Part shown: positions 33,001 through 33,024 of the stretch, in pieces
Layout of the letters: each line of letters starts with the position of its first letter
Numbering within the stretch: position 1 is the first letter of the stretch
Origin: Smittium culicis
Lineage: Eukaryota > Kickxellomycota > Harpellomycetes > Harpellales > Legeriomycetaceae
Reading direction: 5' to 3'
Assembly: GCA_001970855.1 (NCBI GenBank)
Contig: LSSN01004732.1
Coordinates: forward strand, 1 to 33,024
DNA length: 33,024 nt
Position numbers and translations under genes: made by a program
The notes under the pieces: model-generated
The model's database searches: none
Told to the model about the DNA's origin: nothing
What the model saw: the letters and a program-made list of their open reading frames with translations, nothing else

Positions 33001-33024
33001 AGGTATGCGAGTAAAATAGACCAT
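27063..33024. other. Six kilobases of extremely AT-rich DNA, no gene seen
   Basis: From the end of the retroelement relic to the window edge the sequence is the most AT-rich of the window, with stops in every frame at short intervals. I see no splice-bounded coding segments, RNA genes, MITE termini or long repeats. It could be ancient decayed element sequence or heterochromatin-like filler. Confidence 0.6.

Overview
The window reads as a very AT-rich, gene-poor stretch of a eukaryotic nuclear genome. It has spliceosomal GT-AG introns, TATA/AATAAA-like signals, a Rab GTPase split into six exons, a cut-and-paste MITE family and a decayed tyrosine-recombinase retroelement. Gene style, a secreted GDSL-family protein and the DIRS-like retroelement suggest a fungus, perhaps an early-diverging, AT-rich lineage such as a gut-dwelling Kickxellomycotina/Harpellales fungus. 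That assignment is inference from memory, without any search.

Layout. 1-4000: no gene, but packed with ~196-bp MITEs that have TTAA at both ends and CCCTTTC termini, some abutting and sharing a TTAA. 4390-5481 (+): a secreted GDSL/SGNH-fold protein whose catalytic Ser and catalytic His are both Asn. 5482-8838: intergenic, with two more MITEs. 8839-10908 (+): a 689-aa protein, mostly disordered, not recognised. 11102-12356 (-): Rab7/Ypt7, reconstructed here as six exons giving 206 aa, convergent with the preceding gene. 12357-13674: intergenic, with a 26-bp minisatellite. 13675-17470 (-): a 1208-aa Ser/Asn-rich protein of two exons, longer than its largest single-exon ORF suggests. 17471-22990: intergenic, with MITE copies and a GC-richer, hairpin-forming island (about 20326-20850). 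23005-27062 (+): a decayed DIRS-like retroelement with gag, RT, RNase H and tyrosine-recombinase traces, interrupted by an AT-rich stretch that carries a heat-shock-element-like cluster. 27063-33024: about 6 kb of extremely AT-rich DNA with no gene I can support.

How the pieces relate. Only Rab7 has an assignable conserved role (late endosome/vacuole trafficking). The GDSL-like protein is probably a secreted non-enzyme. The mobile elements explain much of the non-genic structure. No transposase for the MITEs lies in the window, so their mobilising source must be elsewhere. The most notable signals are the TTAA MITE arrays (piggyBac-like in design), the doubly inactivated GDSL protein, and the heat-shock-like cluster inside the retroelement relic.
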